DNA of 64,000 nt from an uncultured Christensenellaceae bacterium (GCA_910586925.1 CAJUKG010000004.1:157932-221931); one strand, 5' to 3'. Positions 16,877-25,597 are shown, numbered from the stretch's first letter. Notes: a model not told the origin generated them from the sequence alone. Numbers and translations are program-made.

Positions 16877-18154
16877 TTATTCCGCCACTCTCTCTTTGCC
16901 GAGAGTGTTCTCATACACGTCGTAAATGAAAGTCGCTTTCGCGTTCTCGGTGCCGACTGCCGAGTATGTCGCTTTGATTTCTTCTTCCGTCGCGGTGTAA
17001 AGATTGACGGCAGGCATGTCGAGTTCGTACACGCCCCAATTCTTGAGCCTGCGTCGGGTCTTGTAATAGTAAGCGTTCGTTTTGTACGTCCAAGACGAAT
17101 ACGACCAACCGAGCTTATCGAAATACTTAAGCGTCGCATACCAATCGCGCGGGTGCTTGAAAGCATTCCACTCGCCTATGTATACGGGTGCTTTATTGCC
17201 CGCGAGATTGTGCAAGGCATTATAGAATCGTAAACACGTTATTTGCTTGACCGGCATGAGATTGTAGATATGATACTCGAGGCATACGTTGTGCCAATCG
17301 TACCGCTTGATTTTGCCGCCGTTTGTCGGGAAAGAAAAACATTCGATAAGTATTAAATGATTACCGTCGACCTCGCGCACCGCTTTATACAGCCTGTCGT
17401 AAAAATCGAAGTTGAGCTTTCCGCCGAACCTGTGCGCTTTGCGCCGCGGCTCGTTGAGGAGATCGTATGCGGCGACCGTTTTGTCGTCGCGGTACCGCGT
17501 CGCCACGTCGCGCCAAATCTTACACGTCAGTTCGGCATTGTGCGGATTGCCGTACAGATCGAACTGCGAATCGTCGCCCGAGTGAATGTCCATGTTCTGC
17601 GAGCCGGGTGCGCCGTGCAGGTCGAGTATCGCGTACAAGCCGTACTTGCGGCACATCTCGACGGCGAAATCGAGGTACTTGAACGGCTCGGCGCGGTACT
17701 TTTCGTCGGGAGTCATAAGCGTCAACCAGCTGAAAACCACGCGCACGGAATTGAACCCGAGCGCGGCTATACGCGCAAAATCGTCCTCGCGAATATAGTT
17801 GTCGATATAAATGCTCTCGAGCGCGTCCGCCGCATCGGGCGCAATATTCGGGTTGGCGCGAAGTGCCGACATGCCACGCTTTTGAGTGTACAGCCCCGTG
17901 TCGAACCCCTCGCACGAACTTACCGCCATCCAAAATTCCTGCAGCAGCCAATTCCCGAAGTTTATGCCGCGAAACCGAAAAAGCCTGCCCTCGCCGTCGT
18001 AAAGATTAACGCCACGCGCCGAAATAAACCCCGTCGGATCATCTATTCTTTCTGGAGCCTTCGCGCTCTGTTTATGTCCCGCAAGCGACAGATACGCTAT
18101 GACGAGAATTATAACCGCCGCCGCGATCGGCGTATAAATATAAACCCACAACAT
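16877..18154 (-). CDS. Membrane-anchored glycoside hydrolase family 5 enzyme
   Basis: 425 residues from the ATG at 18154 (ribosome site GGAGG, 7-nt spacing; an upstream in-frame start lacks one). Residues ~5-26 are a single hydrophobic anchor, so the enzyme faces outward. The GH5 barrel starts with RGINFGNWL. The acid/base Glu is in DLLNEP and the nucleophile Glu in IGEWNAF. The DLHGAPGSQN segment is typical of exo-beta-1,3-glucanase-like GH5 subfamilies, so a beta-glucan is the likely substrate, but specificity cannot be fixed. It has its own promoter and lies downstream of the GH3 module, separated from it by a terminator. Confidence 0.88.
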   Translation of the reverse strand: MLWVYIYTPIAAAVIILVIAYLSLAGHKQSAKAPERIDDPTGFISARGVNLYDGEGRLFRFRGINFGNWLLQEFWMAVSSCEGFDTGLYTQKRGMSALRANPNIAPDAADALESIYIDNYIREDDFARIAALGFNSVRVVFSWLTLMTPDEKYRAEPFKYLDFAVEMCRKYGLYAILDLHGAPGSQNMDIHSGDDSQFDLYGNPHNAELTCKIWRDVATRYRDDKTVAAYDLLNEPRRKAHRFGGKLNFDFYDRLYKAVREVDGNHLILIECFSFPTNGGKIKRYDWHNVCLEYHIYNLMPVKQITCLRFYNALHNLAGNKAPVYIGEWNAFKHPRDWYATLKYFDKLGWSYSSWTYKTNAYYYKTRRRLKNWGVYELDMPAVNLYTATEEEIKATYSAVGTENAKATFIYDVYENTLGKERVAE

Positions 18155-18248
18155 TCCATTTCCTCCGTAACGACGGCACGCACCGAAAATACGCACCGAA
18201 AATTCGCCGCGCGACGCCCGCTCTTGAAATCTCTCCTACATTGCATAC

Positions 18249-18277
18249 ATTATAACACAAACATACTTCGAAAGCAA
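18249..18277 (-). promoter_or_regulatory. Promoter of the GH5 gene
   Basis: Minus strand TTGCTT (18277-18272), 17-nt spacer, TATAAT (18254-18249). A 13-bp tandem repeat (TTTTCGGTGCGTA/G) lies in the leader at about 18178-18205. Confidence 0.65.
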
Positions 18278-18298
18278 GCTTTTGAAATGATGCAATCG

Positions 18299-18330
18299 AA
18301 AACCCGCCCGCCGACAGACGAGTGGGTTTT
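18299..18330 (-). terminator. Terminator after module 1 lipoprotein
   Basis: AAAACCC...GGGTTTT stem about 30 nt after the lipoprotein stop. Confidence 0.6.
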
Positions 18331-18361
18331 GTGTATTACGGTATGAATGACGTTGCGGATA

Positions 18362-19765
18362 TTACTGCAAATCTTTGAGTTCGCTCGAGGGCATTGTGAA
18401 CGTCAAAGTCTTTTCGCCCGCCTGACCGAGCGTGCCCGTCCAGGTCATCGTCACGCCGCTCTGTCCGAGCGCGTAAGCGAATTCGCCGCTCGACACGTTC
18501 GTAAACTCGACCTTGGGCGTGGGCGATGTTTTAAGCTCCCAATTACCCGTCACATTGAACGCTTCGTTACCCATCGAGTTTGTTATTACGAAAGACCCGT
18601 CGCTTTTCATCGTCAAGGTGAACGTTACTTCAACGCCGAGATTGAGTTTCGTCGTCAAAACCTTTTTGTCGGTGACGGGATCGGGTTTCGTCGCGCCCTG
18701 CAAGTCTTTGAGTTCGCTCGATGGCATTGTGAACGTCAAAGTCTTTTCGCCCGCCTGACCGAGCGCACCCGTCCAAGTCATCGTCACGCCGCTCTGTCCG
18801 AGCGCGTAAGCGAATTCGCCGCTCGACACGTTCGTAAACTCGACCTTGGGCGTGGGCGACGTCTTGAGCTCCCAATTCCCCGTCACATTGAACGCTTCGT
18901 TACCCATCGAGTTTGTTATTACAAAGGAACAGTCACTGCTAAACGCGAGTGTAAACGTTACTTCCACACCGAGATTGAGTTTCGTCGTAAGCTCTTTCAT
19001 CGTCTTGACGGTCGGGTCGATCGGTTCTTCCGGTTCTTCGGGTTTCTCACTCGGTGCTGGCACCGTTATCGAAACGCCGATATGCTGTTCGAAGTCTTTA
19101 ACGGTTTGGTAAACGACCGCGCCGCTACCGCCTACCATAAGATTTCGCACGAACTGCCCGCCCTCCGCGAAGCCGAGCGCGACGTTGAGTCCGAAGTCCG
19201 CAAACGCGCCGTTTTCGTACGTGAGATTATACGAATAAGAAATTCCGTAAACCGTTCCGCCCATCGACGTATTCAGGTGACATACGGTAGCCATATAAAT
19301 GCTGTCTTCCATATTTGCCCAATAGCCGTAGTAGATAGTCGCATAGTTTTCGTCGGTTTTATACTGTCTGATTTGCGCGAAACCGTCGTCGTAGAGATTG
19401 ACGAGAATATCGTACTCGCGACCGCTCAAATCGACGTCTTCTTTGACAAACTGATACGCAATCGTCTTTGTCGAAACGTCCTCTTTCGCGTACTGTATAT
19501 TCGTGTACTCCTGCCACTCGGCAAAAGCTTTTGTCGGGGTTTTATAGGAAAACTCCTCGTCGCTGCCGCCGCCCGTCGGCATATCGTTATCGCAAACATC
19601 GCACTTGCCGTTGCCGTCCGTGTCGACGTGGTTATGCGCTTCGCCGCCCGGCTTGCCGAAATGGAACGTGTAATCGGCACCGTTGAAATAGCAACCCGTG
19701 AGGAGCGCGGACGCCGCGAGCATGAATACGGACGCCGCAACCGCCGCGAATTTACTCTTCTTCAT
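18362..19765 (-). CDS. Lipoprotein with two near-identical C-terminal domains (module 1)
   Basis: 467 residues. The signal peptide ends in the lipobox LTGC. A DTDGNGKCDVCDND motif (~48-61) looks like an acidic/Cys metal-binding loop common in Bacillota surface proteins. A ~190-residue domain and a Pro/Glu linker follow. The C-terminus has two copies of a beta-rich ~100-residue domain with a 111-residue period (residues 261-371 and 372-467) that differ at only a few positions. The function is unknown; an exported binding role is plausible. Its ATG overlaps the stop of the 4-TM gene by 14 nt, so it is translationally coupled to the GH3/4-TM pair. Confidence 0.8.
   Translation of the reverse strand: MKKSKFAAVAASVFMLAASALLTGCYFNGADYTFHFGKPGGEAHNHVDTDGNGKCDVCDNDMPTGGGSDEEFSYKTPTKAFAEWQEYTNIQYAKEDVSTKTIAYQFVKEDVDLSGREYDILVNLYDDGFAQIRQYKTDENYATIYYGYWANMEDSIYMATVCHLNTSMGGTVYGISYSYNLTYENGAFADFGLNVALGFAEGGQFVRNLMVGGSGAVVYQTVKDFEQHIGVSITVPAPSEKPEEPEEPIDPTVKTMKELTTKLNLGVEVTFTLAFSSDCSFVITNSMGNEAFNVTGNWELKTSPTPKVEFTNVSSGEFAYALGQSGVTMTWTGALGQAGEKTLTFTMPSSELKDLQGATKPDPVTDKKVLTTKLNLGVEVTFTLTMKSDGSFVITNSMGNEAFNVTGNWELKTSPTPKVEFTNVSSGEFAYALGQSGVTMTWTGTLGQAGEKTLTFTMPSSELKDLQ
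18365..18985 (-). repeat. 333-bp tandem duplication inside the lipoprotein gene
   Basis: Copy 1 is at 18653-18985 and the shorter copy 2 at 18365-18652. They are almost identical in DNA and protein, which indicates recent duplication. Confidence 0.9.
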
Positions 19766-20177
19766 TTTGAACCTCCTTCGCCCTAAAAGGGCTGCTGTCG
19801 TTCTTACCGCAAACCGCGAGCACGCTTCCCGCTACCGCACCCAATACGAACAAGAGCGCGAGTATCAAGAACAGCGAAAGTCCGGTACCCATTACGTCGC
19901 CGCTGAAAAAGAACGCGAGATAGCTTATTCTGCCGCCGAGTATGACGCAGAACGACACGACGGACAGTATGAACGATACAATCGAGAATGCCTTAAAGTA
20001 GTCGATAAAAATACAGGCTGTATTCGCCGCGAGTGCGAAGAAAAGCAAGAGTATTATGCCGCCTATGTTCTCTCCCGATTCGGGAGAATACGCGTCCATC
20101 AAAAGCACGCACGACATTGCTATCAGAATGCACTCCGCCGCGACAATGGACGAAACAGATCTCAATTTATTCTTCAT
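19752..20177 (-). CDS. Small 4-TM protein, GH3 partner (module 1)
   Basis: 141 residues with four hydrophobic segments (about 8-28, 38-60, 64-84, 98-125) and a charged C-terminus ending EVQNEEE. No family was recognised. The ATG lies inside the GH3 stop region (11-nt overlap), and its own stop overlaps the lipoprotein start by 14 nt. Each ribosome site is built into the previous gene's last codons (GAGGTGCAAAATG, GAGGTTCAAAATG). The second module has a 4-TM gene in the same place with the same 11-nt overlap. That conserved coupling suggests that it assembles with the GH3 protein in the membrane. Confidence 0.8.
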   Translation of the reverse strand: MKNKLRSVSSIVAAECILIAMSCVLLMDAYSPESGENIGGIILLLFFALAANTACIFIDYFKAFSIVSFILSVVSFCVILGGRISYLAFFFSGDVMGTGLSLFLILALLFVLGAVAGSVLAVCGKNDSSPFRAKEVQNEEE

Positions 20178-23160
20178 TTTGCACCTCCCCGTTTTTGTTC
20201 TTTTTCTTGAACAGTCCGACGATTTTTTCTTGATAGCCGTTTACGCTTATCACGAACAGGGCGGTCGCACAAACCGCGACAACGGCGAATATCACGTCAA
20301 ACGTTATAAGGAACGGCTTCCACCACGGCGTGACGAAAAGTATTCTCGTGTTTTCATCTATCCCGTTGACGGCATTGCTGTTTATATAATTGTACAACAT
20401 TCTGTGGCAGGCTTCGCGCGTCGCGTAAAGCAGCGTGGGATCTGCCTTGATGCTCGCAACGTTCAACGTAGTGTTGACGTACGCGCCGCTCGTCGCGTCA
20501 TAAGTGCCGTTGTTGAGGAAAGTCGAAAGCCCCGCCGCAATAGCCGCATTGCCGTCGTAAAGCCCCGCCGTCGGCGAGTTGAGATCGGAAATCAAATACG
20601 CCTGCGATCCCCATTCCTCGCGAAGCACAGTCGTGCAAAGATCGTACTCCGCCGTACAGCTTATAAGCCCGATACGGTTGTAAGCCGTCATCATTCCCTG
20701 CATTTCGCCGTACGTCGCCATGCCCTCGAACGCGCGCAAATACGTTTCCCGCAACGCCTGTTCATTGGTGAACGTCGCGACGCCGATACGGTTTTGCTCC
20801 TGTTCGTTGATCGCAAAATGCTTGACGACAAGCACCACGCCGTGCTCTTTGCTCGCTTTAGTCACCGCCGATCCTATCAGCGTCGTGTGGACGGGATCCG
20901 ACGAATAGTATTCGGACACCCTGCCGCCGTACGGCGTTCTGTGCATATCCGCGCCCAGTCCCCACAAAAAGCTCGTGCCCGTATACAAGCCGTCCTCGCC
21001 GTACATCGCACCGATCCGCTCCGCCAATTCCATATTGAACGTGGCGGCAAGTACAGGTTCCGACGAATACACGCCCGCATCCATTGTCGCGACTTTGATT
21101 TTGTCCTCGGTTATTCCGTCGGTGATAGTCGTACTGTCGGTGATCTCCGTCTTTTCGCCGTTTGTCTTGTCGATCGAGTAGTATTTGTACGGCTTTGTAA
21201 GACCGGCGGGACCGTCGCCGCCCGTCGCCGCATTGAACGTGACCGACGGGCATGCGTTTATGTAATATCTGCCCTGCGCGACCATTCTCGACATCTCGTA
21301 AACGGTGAGCGTATCGAGAATTTCGTTCCAGCACTCGGCGTCGTATTTTTCGCCGCGCATGGCGACGACGTTTTTGACGTCTATCTTGCCGCTCGAAACC
21401 GCGTCGTTTACAGCCGACTCGTCGGTATAATCGTTATAGTTGACTGCGTCCGATTTCGCGCGCGATTTCGTGTCGTTCCACTTGCCGTTCTCGTACCGTT
21501 TGGTGTCATTGAGAACGGACAGCATGTTCGCCGTCGCGGCGAGGTCGAGCTTTTCGGGATATGTCGTGTCCCACGCGTTTCTCGAAAGATATGTTATCTT
21601 GTCGGAACCGCTCAGCCAATAATTTATGTTGGCGTCGTCGAAACGGTTTTCGATCGTCGCGCCCGTATACACCGACGTCGCGTAAGTAGTGGTATCGAGT
21701 TCGTCCTCATGCCACATGTATGCGAGCGACGCATCGCCGTCGTAATCCATGCCGTCGGATTTCTTTTTGCCTTTCGCCGCGAGAATGTTGTTAAGCGCGT
21801 CGTGTGCGCCGTTCCCCACGGCGAAGTAGTAGTCGCCCGCGTCCATGATGTACGTTTTGGCTTTGGTGTAGTCGTAAGAAGCGAGCCACTGCATATTGAC
21901 GGTGACCGTTACGTCCTCGTCGTCGCCGGGGTTAAGTTCGCCCGTCTTGCCGAAGCCCATAAGTTGCACCGAGGCTTTTTCCACTTTATTAGTAATATCG
22001 TACTGAGTATATGGCGATTGCGCATATATTTGCACGACTTCCTTTCCCGCACAGTCGCCGTCGTTTTTGACGTTGACGGTTATCGTAGCCGTGCGCTTTT
22101 CGGTATCGAAAGTCGGCTCGCCCTTTATCGTCTTGATAAATTTCGTGTACGACAATCCGTAACCGTACGAATAAAGCACTTCGTTCGAATATTTCCAAGA
22201 CGAACCGGAAGTCGCACCCGCGGCGGCAGTTGCGTTGCCTTGCCCCAGCACGCTGTCCTCGTACCGCGTTTCATAGTACTTATAATCGGTATAAATACCC
22301 TCGTTGTACGAAATGTATTTGTTCGCCTGCGACGCCATTACCTTGTTGCTGTTGGTATATTCCATGTCGCCGAAATTTTGATATGCAGGCGACGAAGTCG
22401 TGCTCACAGCCCAAGTATCGACAAGTTTGCCGGACGGCGATGCCTTGCCCGCGATCACGTCGGCAAGTCCGTACGCGCCTCTGTAGCCCGCGTTGCCGAA
22501 CTTGATAATAGCTTTGATCCCGGCGTCGTTTTTGTACGCGCCTATCTCGGGAACATGGTCGCCGCTGACAAGAAGAACTACATTCTCGTTAGCCGATTTT
22601 GCCGCGTTTATCATCGTCGTTTCCGCCGCAGTAAGAGAAAGCGAGCCTGCGGGCACGTCGTTGCCTTCCGACGAAACTCGACCTATTACAACTATAACGG
22701 CAGCCGATGAAGCCGCATCGCTCTCGCTCGTACTCACGGTAAGTCCGACGTTTTTCAATGCGGTCACAAGGTCGGCGCGGGTCGCGATCACTTCCTCGCC
22801 GTGCATAGACCCGCCGCCCGTCGCCGTCGCGAATACGAAGCCGTCGGCACCCAGGACGGTGACTTTGCCCGTCTTTACGGGAAGCAGTCCGTCGTTTTTG
22901 AGAAGAACGGTGCCCTCTCTGCCGACCTCGCGCATAAGCTCGACTTTTGCTTGAAACATTTCTTCGATGTTATCATAGTCGGACGTGTAGTATTGCTTAC
23001 TGCTTTCGCCGATGACCTTGCTCGTTTCGATGCCGAGCGCGTCGTTGACCATAGGCGCGAAAGAGTATGCAACACTCGTAACGGCGATCAGAATTGCCGT
23101 CAACGCTATAAAGACCATCATCAGAATGCGCCAAAGTTTTGTGTTGAATACTTTCATCAT
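20167..23160 (-). CDS. Glycoside hydrolase family 3, permuted, anchored at both ends (module 1)
   Basis: 997 residues. One hydrophobic segment lies near each end (~10-30 and ~944-972), and a Lys-rich C-tail follows. The exposed part has reversed GH3 order: the C-terminal-type sandwich first (starting REVGREGTVLLKNDG), then an Fn3-like domain, then the TIM-barrel-type domain with the nucleophile motif LISDLNSP (Asp ~859). Reversed order is known in Ruminococcus and Butyrivibrio beta-glucosidases. The substrate is probably a beta-glycoside. Two adjacent ATG codons follow AAGGAGG; the second (23157) has better spacing. A terminator-like hairpin sits just upstream of the ribosome site. Confidence 0.9.
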   Translation of the reverse strand: MMKVFNTKLWRILMMVFIALTAILIAVTSVAYSFAPMVNDALGIETSKVIGESSKQYYTSDYDNIEEMFQAKVELMREVGREGTVLLKNDGLLPVKTGKVTVLGADGFVFATATGGGSMHGEEVIATRADLVTALKNVGLTVSTSESDAASSAAVIVVIGRVSSEGNDVPAGSLSLTAAETTMINAAKSANENVVLLVSGDHVPEIGAYKNDAGIKAIIKFGNAGYRGAYGLADVIAGKASPSGKLVDTWAVSTTSSPAYQNFGDMEYTNSNKVMASQANKYISYNEGIYTDYKYYETRYEDSVLGQGNATAAAGATSGSSWKYSNEVLYSYGYGLSYTKFIKTIKGEPTFDTEKRTATITVNVKNDGDCAGKEVVQIYAQSPYTQYDITNKVEKASVQLMGFGKTGELNPGDDEDVTVTVNMQWLASYDYTKAKTYIMDAGDYYFAVGNGAHDALNNILAAKGKKKSDGMDYDGDASLAYMWHEDELDTTTYATSVYTGATIENRFDDANINYWLSGSDKITYLSRNAWDTTYPEKLDLAATANMLSVLNDTKRYENGKWNDTKSRAKSDAVNYNDYTDESAVNDAVSSGKIDVKNVVAMRGEKYDAECWNEILDTLTVYEMSRMVAQGRYYINACPSVTFNAATGGDGPAGLTKPYKYYSIDKTNGEKTEITDSTTITDGITEDKIKVATMDAGVYSSEPVLAATFNMELAERIGAMYGEDGLYTGTSFLWGLGADMHRTPYGGRVSEYYSSDPVHTTLIGSAVTKASKEHGVVLVVKHFAINEQEQNRIGVATFTNEQALRETYLRAFEGMATYGEMQGMMTAYNRIGLISCTAEYDLCTTVLREEWGSQAYLISDLNSPTAGLYDGNAAIAAGLSTFLNNGTYDATSGAYVNTTLNVASIKADPTLLYATREACHRMLYNYINSNAVNGIDENTRILFVTPWWKPFLITFDVIFAVVAVCATALFVISVNGYQEKIVGLFKKKNKNGEVQNEE

Positions 23161-23183
23161 GTCCTCCTTATTAGAATAAATAA

Positions 23184-23208
23184 AACCGAGGCTGACAAGA
23201 CCTCGGTT
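23184..23208 (-). terminator. Hairpin with T-tract immediately upstream of the GH3 ribosome site
   Basis: AACCGAGG and CCTCGGTT arms (8 bp, perfect) with a 9-nt loop, then TTATTTATT on the minus strand. It separates the kinase gene from GH3 and could act as an attenuator. Confidence 0.75.
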
Positions 23209-23244
23209 GCAGAATACATAATATACGAAATTATTGCAATACTT

Positions 23245-23273
23245 TTTGCATAACCTTGATATGAGTTTGCATA
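23245..23273. promoter_or_regulatory. Direct repeats upstream of GH3 (module 1), candidate LytTR site
   Basis: TATGCAAA on the minus strand occurs at 23273-23266 and 23252-23245, exactly 21 bp apart. LytTR regulators bind direct repeats at about two-turn spacing. The half-site itself does not match a published consensus. Confidence 0.4.
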
Positions 23274-23279
23274 GGCTGT

Positions 23280-24553
23280 TCAAACAGGGAACAGAATGTC
23301 CAATGAAAATATATTGTCGTCGGTACAAATCTCCAGTACGCCGCCGAATTTTTCGACGGTGAGCTTGATGCTGTGCACTCCGAAGCCGTGATATGCTTCG
23401 TCGCCTTTGGTCGTTTTCAGGGCGGTGCCGTTTCTGATGAGTTCCCCGACATACGGGTTTTCGATATGTATATACAACTGTCCTATTATTTCTTTTATGC
23501 CGAGACTGATCGTTCTCTCGTCCTCGGGCAAAAATACCACCGCTTCGATCGCATTGTCTAGCGCGTTCCCGAATAGAGAATATATATCGGACGACGGCAT
23601 GAAATTCAATTTTTCCGCTTCGCACATAACCGAAAAAGCGATCTTGTTTTTTTCGAACATAAGACTCTTTTCGGCAATGACAATATCGAGATCGGTGTTG
23701 CCCGTCTTTATCGACAAATCATAAATATCCATTCGCTTTTTCAGTTCGTCGATTTCGTCTTGCGAAATCCCCCCTCCGCCGAGTTTGGAGATCTGATGTT
23801 TTAAGTCATGACATTTAACGTTGATTATATCAATGGTCTCTTTCGTGAATTCGTAGTTTTTCCTCTCTATTTCGCGTATACGCTCCAGCTCCTTTTTTGA
23901 CTTTCCACGATCGCGTTTTTGAATATACCGTACTGCAATGCGTATATCATTATGCAAATCGCCAATCCGCACAGCAAATATCCGACCTTTGCCAATACCC
24001 CGACGCACATCTCGTACGAAATAAAATTAGTCACGACCATCATGCACAAAGTAATGAGCAAGCACAGTATAACAACGTCGTTGCGTCGGACTACCATATC
24101 CCGCATCGCACTGCGCTTGCGCGCAATCGACAAAAAAGCAGCGACGTAAACGACGCCGACAACAGCTATACTGATAAGTATTTTGCCGTAGTCGGGCAGC
24201 GCGGGTGCCATAATGAAAATAAAATGGTAGATTTTAGACGCAAAATGTTGAGTGGTATAACCGCTCACGACGCAGTAAAACGCCATTTGCAGATTGACGT
24301 CGAAACAGATATATACCGAAAGCGCGACGGCAACGAACATCAGTATGTACCGCAGAACTTTCGCTACCATGAACTGCGCGAGCCGATCGTTGAAAGTGGA
24401 AGCCGCAACGCACATTAAAATACAGAGGACCAGCCGAAGCGGAAACTTTTTGCGCCTCTCGAAAAAACAAACGAAAAGCGCGGTGGAAATTATAAGCTCG
24501 ATAATAAACCTGTAAAGAGTATATATATTGTAAAAAGATACCGAGCTACCCAT
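23280..24553 (-). pseudogene. AgrC-type sensor histidine kinase, split by a frameshift (module 1)
   Basis: The reading frame from ATG 24553 encodes a six-TM sensor (about 220 residues) and stops early, after ...FKNAIVESQKRSWSVYAK. The kinase half continues in the -1 frame: linker KKELERIREIERKN, H-box CHDLKH, N-box LFGNALDNAIEA and G-box HGFGVHS. The change occurs at a run of six A (about 23893-23898); seven A would restore one protein of about 420 residues, like the intact module 2 kinase. No start codon with a ribosome site serves the second half. The ATG overlaps the regulator stop by 8 nt. It could be a true mutation, phase variation or an assembly error. Confidence 0.85.
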
Positions 24554-25268
24554 TGAACACCTTGCCCCCTTTACCGAGATAGGCAGCAAGCTCTTTCATG
24601 AAATTTTGTTTTCGCGGACGACTGATCTGCAATACCGTACCGTCGTTTAATTTTATTTCGAATTCTTCGACTTTAACTATAAATTTTGGGTTTACCAAAC
24701 AGTAATTATTGCAACGCAAAAACGAGTACGGCGCAAGCTGTTCTTCAACTTTTTTCAAAGTCCCCCAACATTCGACCGTATTATCCGCATGATAGCGCAG
24801 AGTGTGTTTTTCGATTTCCACATAGCGCAGATCGCCAATGGCAAGCCGTGTGAGAACACCGTTCAGCATAATGTCGATCGTAGCATTTACCCTTTTGGCG
24901 ATAACGTTCAATGCTTTATCCAATTTCCTCGAAAAAACGGGATATTTAACAGGTTTTACAATGAAGTCGAGCGCGTCTACTTCATAACCCTTAACGGCAA
25001 ACTGCGCCATGTTCGTTACGAATATCAAAACCGTTTGAGTATCGTTTATTCGCATTTTTTCCGCAGCTTCCATTCCGTTCAAATCGGGAAGCTCGATATC
25101 CATAAATACTATATCGTAAACCGCCTTATACTCCGAGAGAAAACTTACGGCTTCGTCAAACCGAGCAATCGCATACTCCTCGCCCTTTTCGGTAAAATAT
25201 TCGGCAAGATAGTCATTCAAAATATCCGCCGATTGATCTTCATCTTCAACGATAGCTATGTTTATCAT
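24546..25268 (-). CDS. LytTR-family response regulator (module 1)
   Basis: 240 residues. The receiver domain (1-120) has the acidic pair in VEDED, the phospho-acceptor D57 in FMDIELPD, and KPVKYP. The LytTR DNA-binding domain (~135-235) shows YVEIEKHTLRYH, LRCNNYCLVNP and the ISRPRKQNF end, like AgrA. It is first in the operon, followed with an 8-nt overlap by its kinase. It probably controls the GH3 operon and perhaps itself. The promoter upstream has an extended -10 (TGCTATAAT, 25345-25337). No autoinducer peptide genes of agrBD type are seen nearby. Confidence 0.92.
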   Translation of the reverse strand: MINIAIVEDEDQSADILNDYLAEYFTEKGEEYAIARFDEAVSFLSEYKAVYDIVFMDIELPDLNGMEAAEKMRINDTQTVLIFVTNMAQFAVKGYEVDALDFIVKPVKYPVFSRKLDKALNVIAKRVNATIDIMLNGVLTRLAIGDLRYVEIEKHTLRYHADNTVECWGTLKKVEEQLAPYSFLRCNNYCLVNPKFIVKVEEFEIKLNDGTVLQISRPRKQNFMKELAAYLGKGGKVFNG

Positions 25269-25399
25269 GATTTCTCCCGCAACAATACCAAATGCACGAT
25301 TTCTCGTTTATAAGATAGATCCTTGCATTATTTACAATTATAGCATAAATAAATTAAAATAGCAATAGTAAATCCATATACTTTATCATAACGTATGTT

Positions 25400-25454
25400 C
25401 GCTTCGACCACGCAAAAACCCACCCTAAAGGTGGGTTTTTGCGTGGTCGAAGCG
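25400..25454 (-). terminator. Terminator of the tRNA operon within a 25-bp perfect inverted repeat
   Basis: The arms 25400-25424 and 25430-25454 are perfectly complementary around a 5-nt loop. The core ACCCACC/GGTGGGT plus T5 is a normal terminator. The outer 11 bp of one arm is the 3' end of tRNA-Pro (CGCTTCGACCA), so the other arm is an antisense copy of the acceptor end. Confidence 0.85.
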
Positions 25455-25519
25455 GCGAGACTCGAACTCGCGGCCTCATGGTCCCGAACCATGCGCGCTA
25501 CCAACTGCGCTACGCCTCG
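25444..25519 (-). tRNA. tRNA-Pro(CGG)
   Basis: 76 nt including an encoded CCA. The acceptor CGAGGCG/CGCTTCG pairs with one G-T. The D stem is GCGC/GCGC. The anticodon stem CATGG/CCATG encloses TTCGGGA (anticodon CGG), and the T-arm is GCGAG TTCGAGT CTCGC. It lies 3 nt after tRNA-Gly in the same transcript. Confidence 0.95.
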
Positions 25520-25522
25520 ATA

Positions 25523-25597
25523 TGGAGCGGAAAACGGGAATCGAACCCGCAACCTTCAGCTTGGGAAGCTACTGCTCTACCGTTGAGCCATTTCCGC
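25523..25597 (-). tRNA. tRNA-Gly(CCC)
   Basis: 75 nt including CCA. The acceptor GCGGAAA/TTTCCGC is perfect, with discriminator T as usual for bacterial tRNA-Gly. The anticodon loop is TTCCCAA (anticodon CCC). The anticodon stem GTAGC/GCTGA is weak, with a terminal G-A mismatch and a T-G pair. Confidence 0.92.

Noticed and set aside
23890..23900. Programmed -1 ribosomal frameshift in the module 1 kinase
   Set aside because: The A6 run is not in the phase needed for an A-AAA-AAG slip and no upstream stimulator was seen; mutation or sequencing error is simpler.
24546..25268. agr-type quorum system
   Set aside because: Regulator and kinase resemble AgrA/AgrC, but no AgrB peptidase or AgrD precursor is present.
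25400..25454. Integrase attachment site at the tRNA 3' end
   Set aside because: The duplicate is inverted and adjacent rather than a distant direct repeat, and no integrase gene is near.
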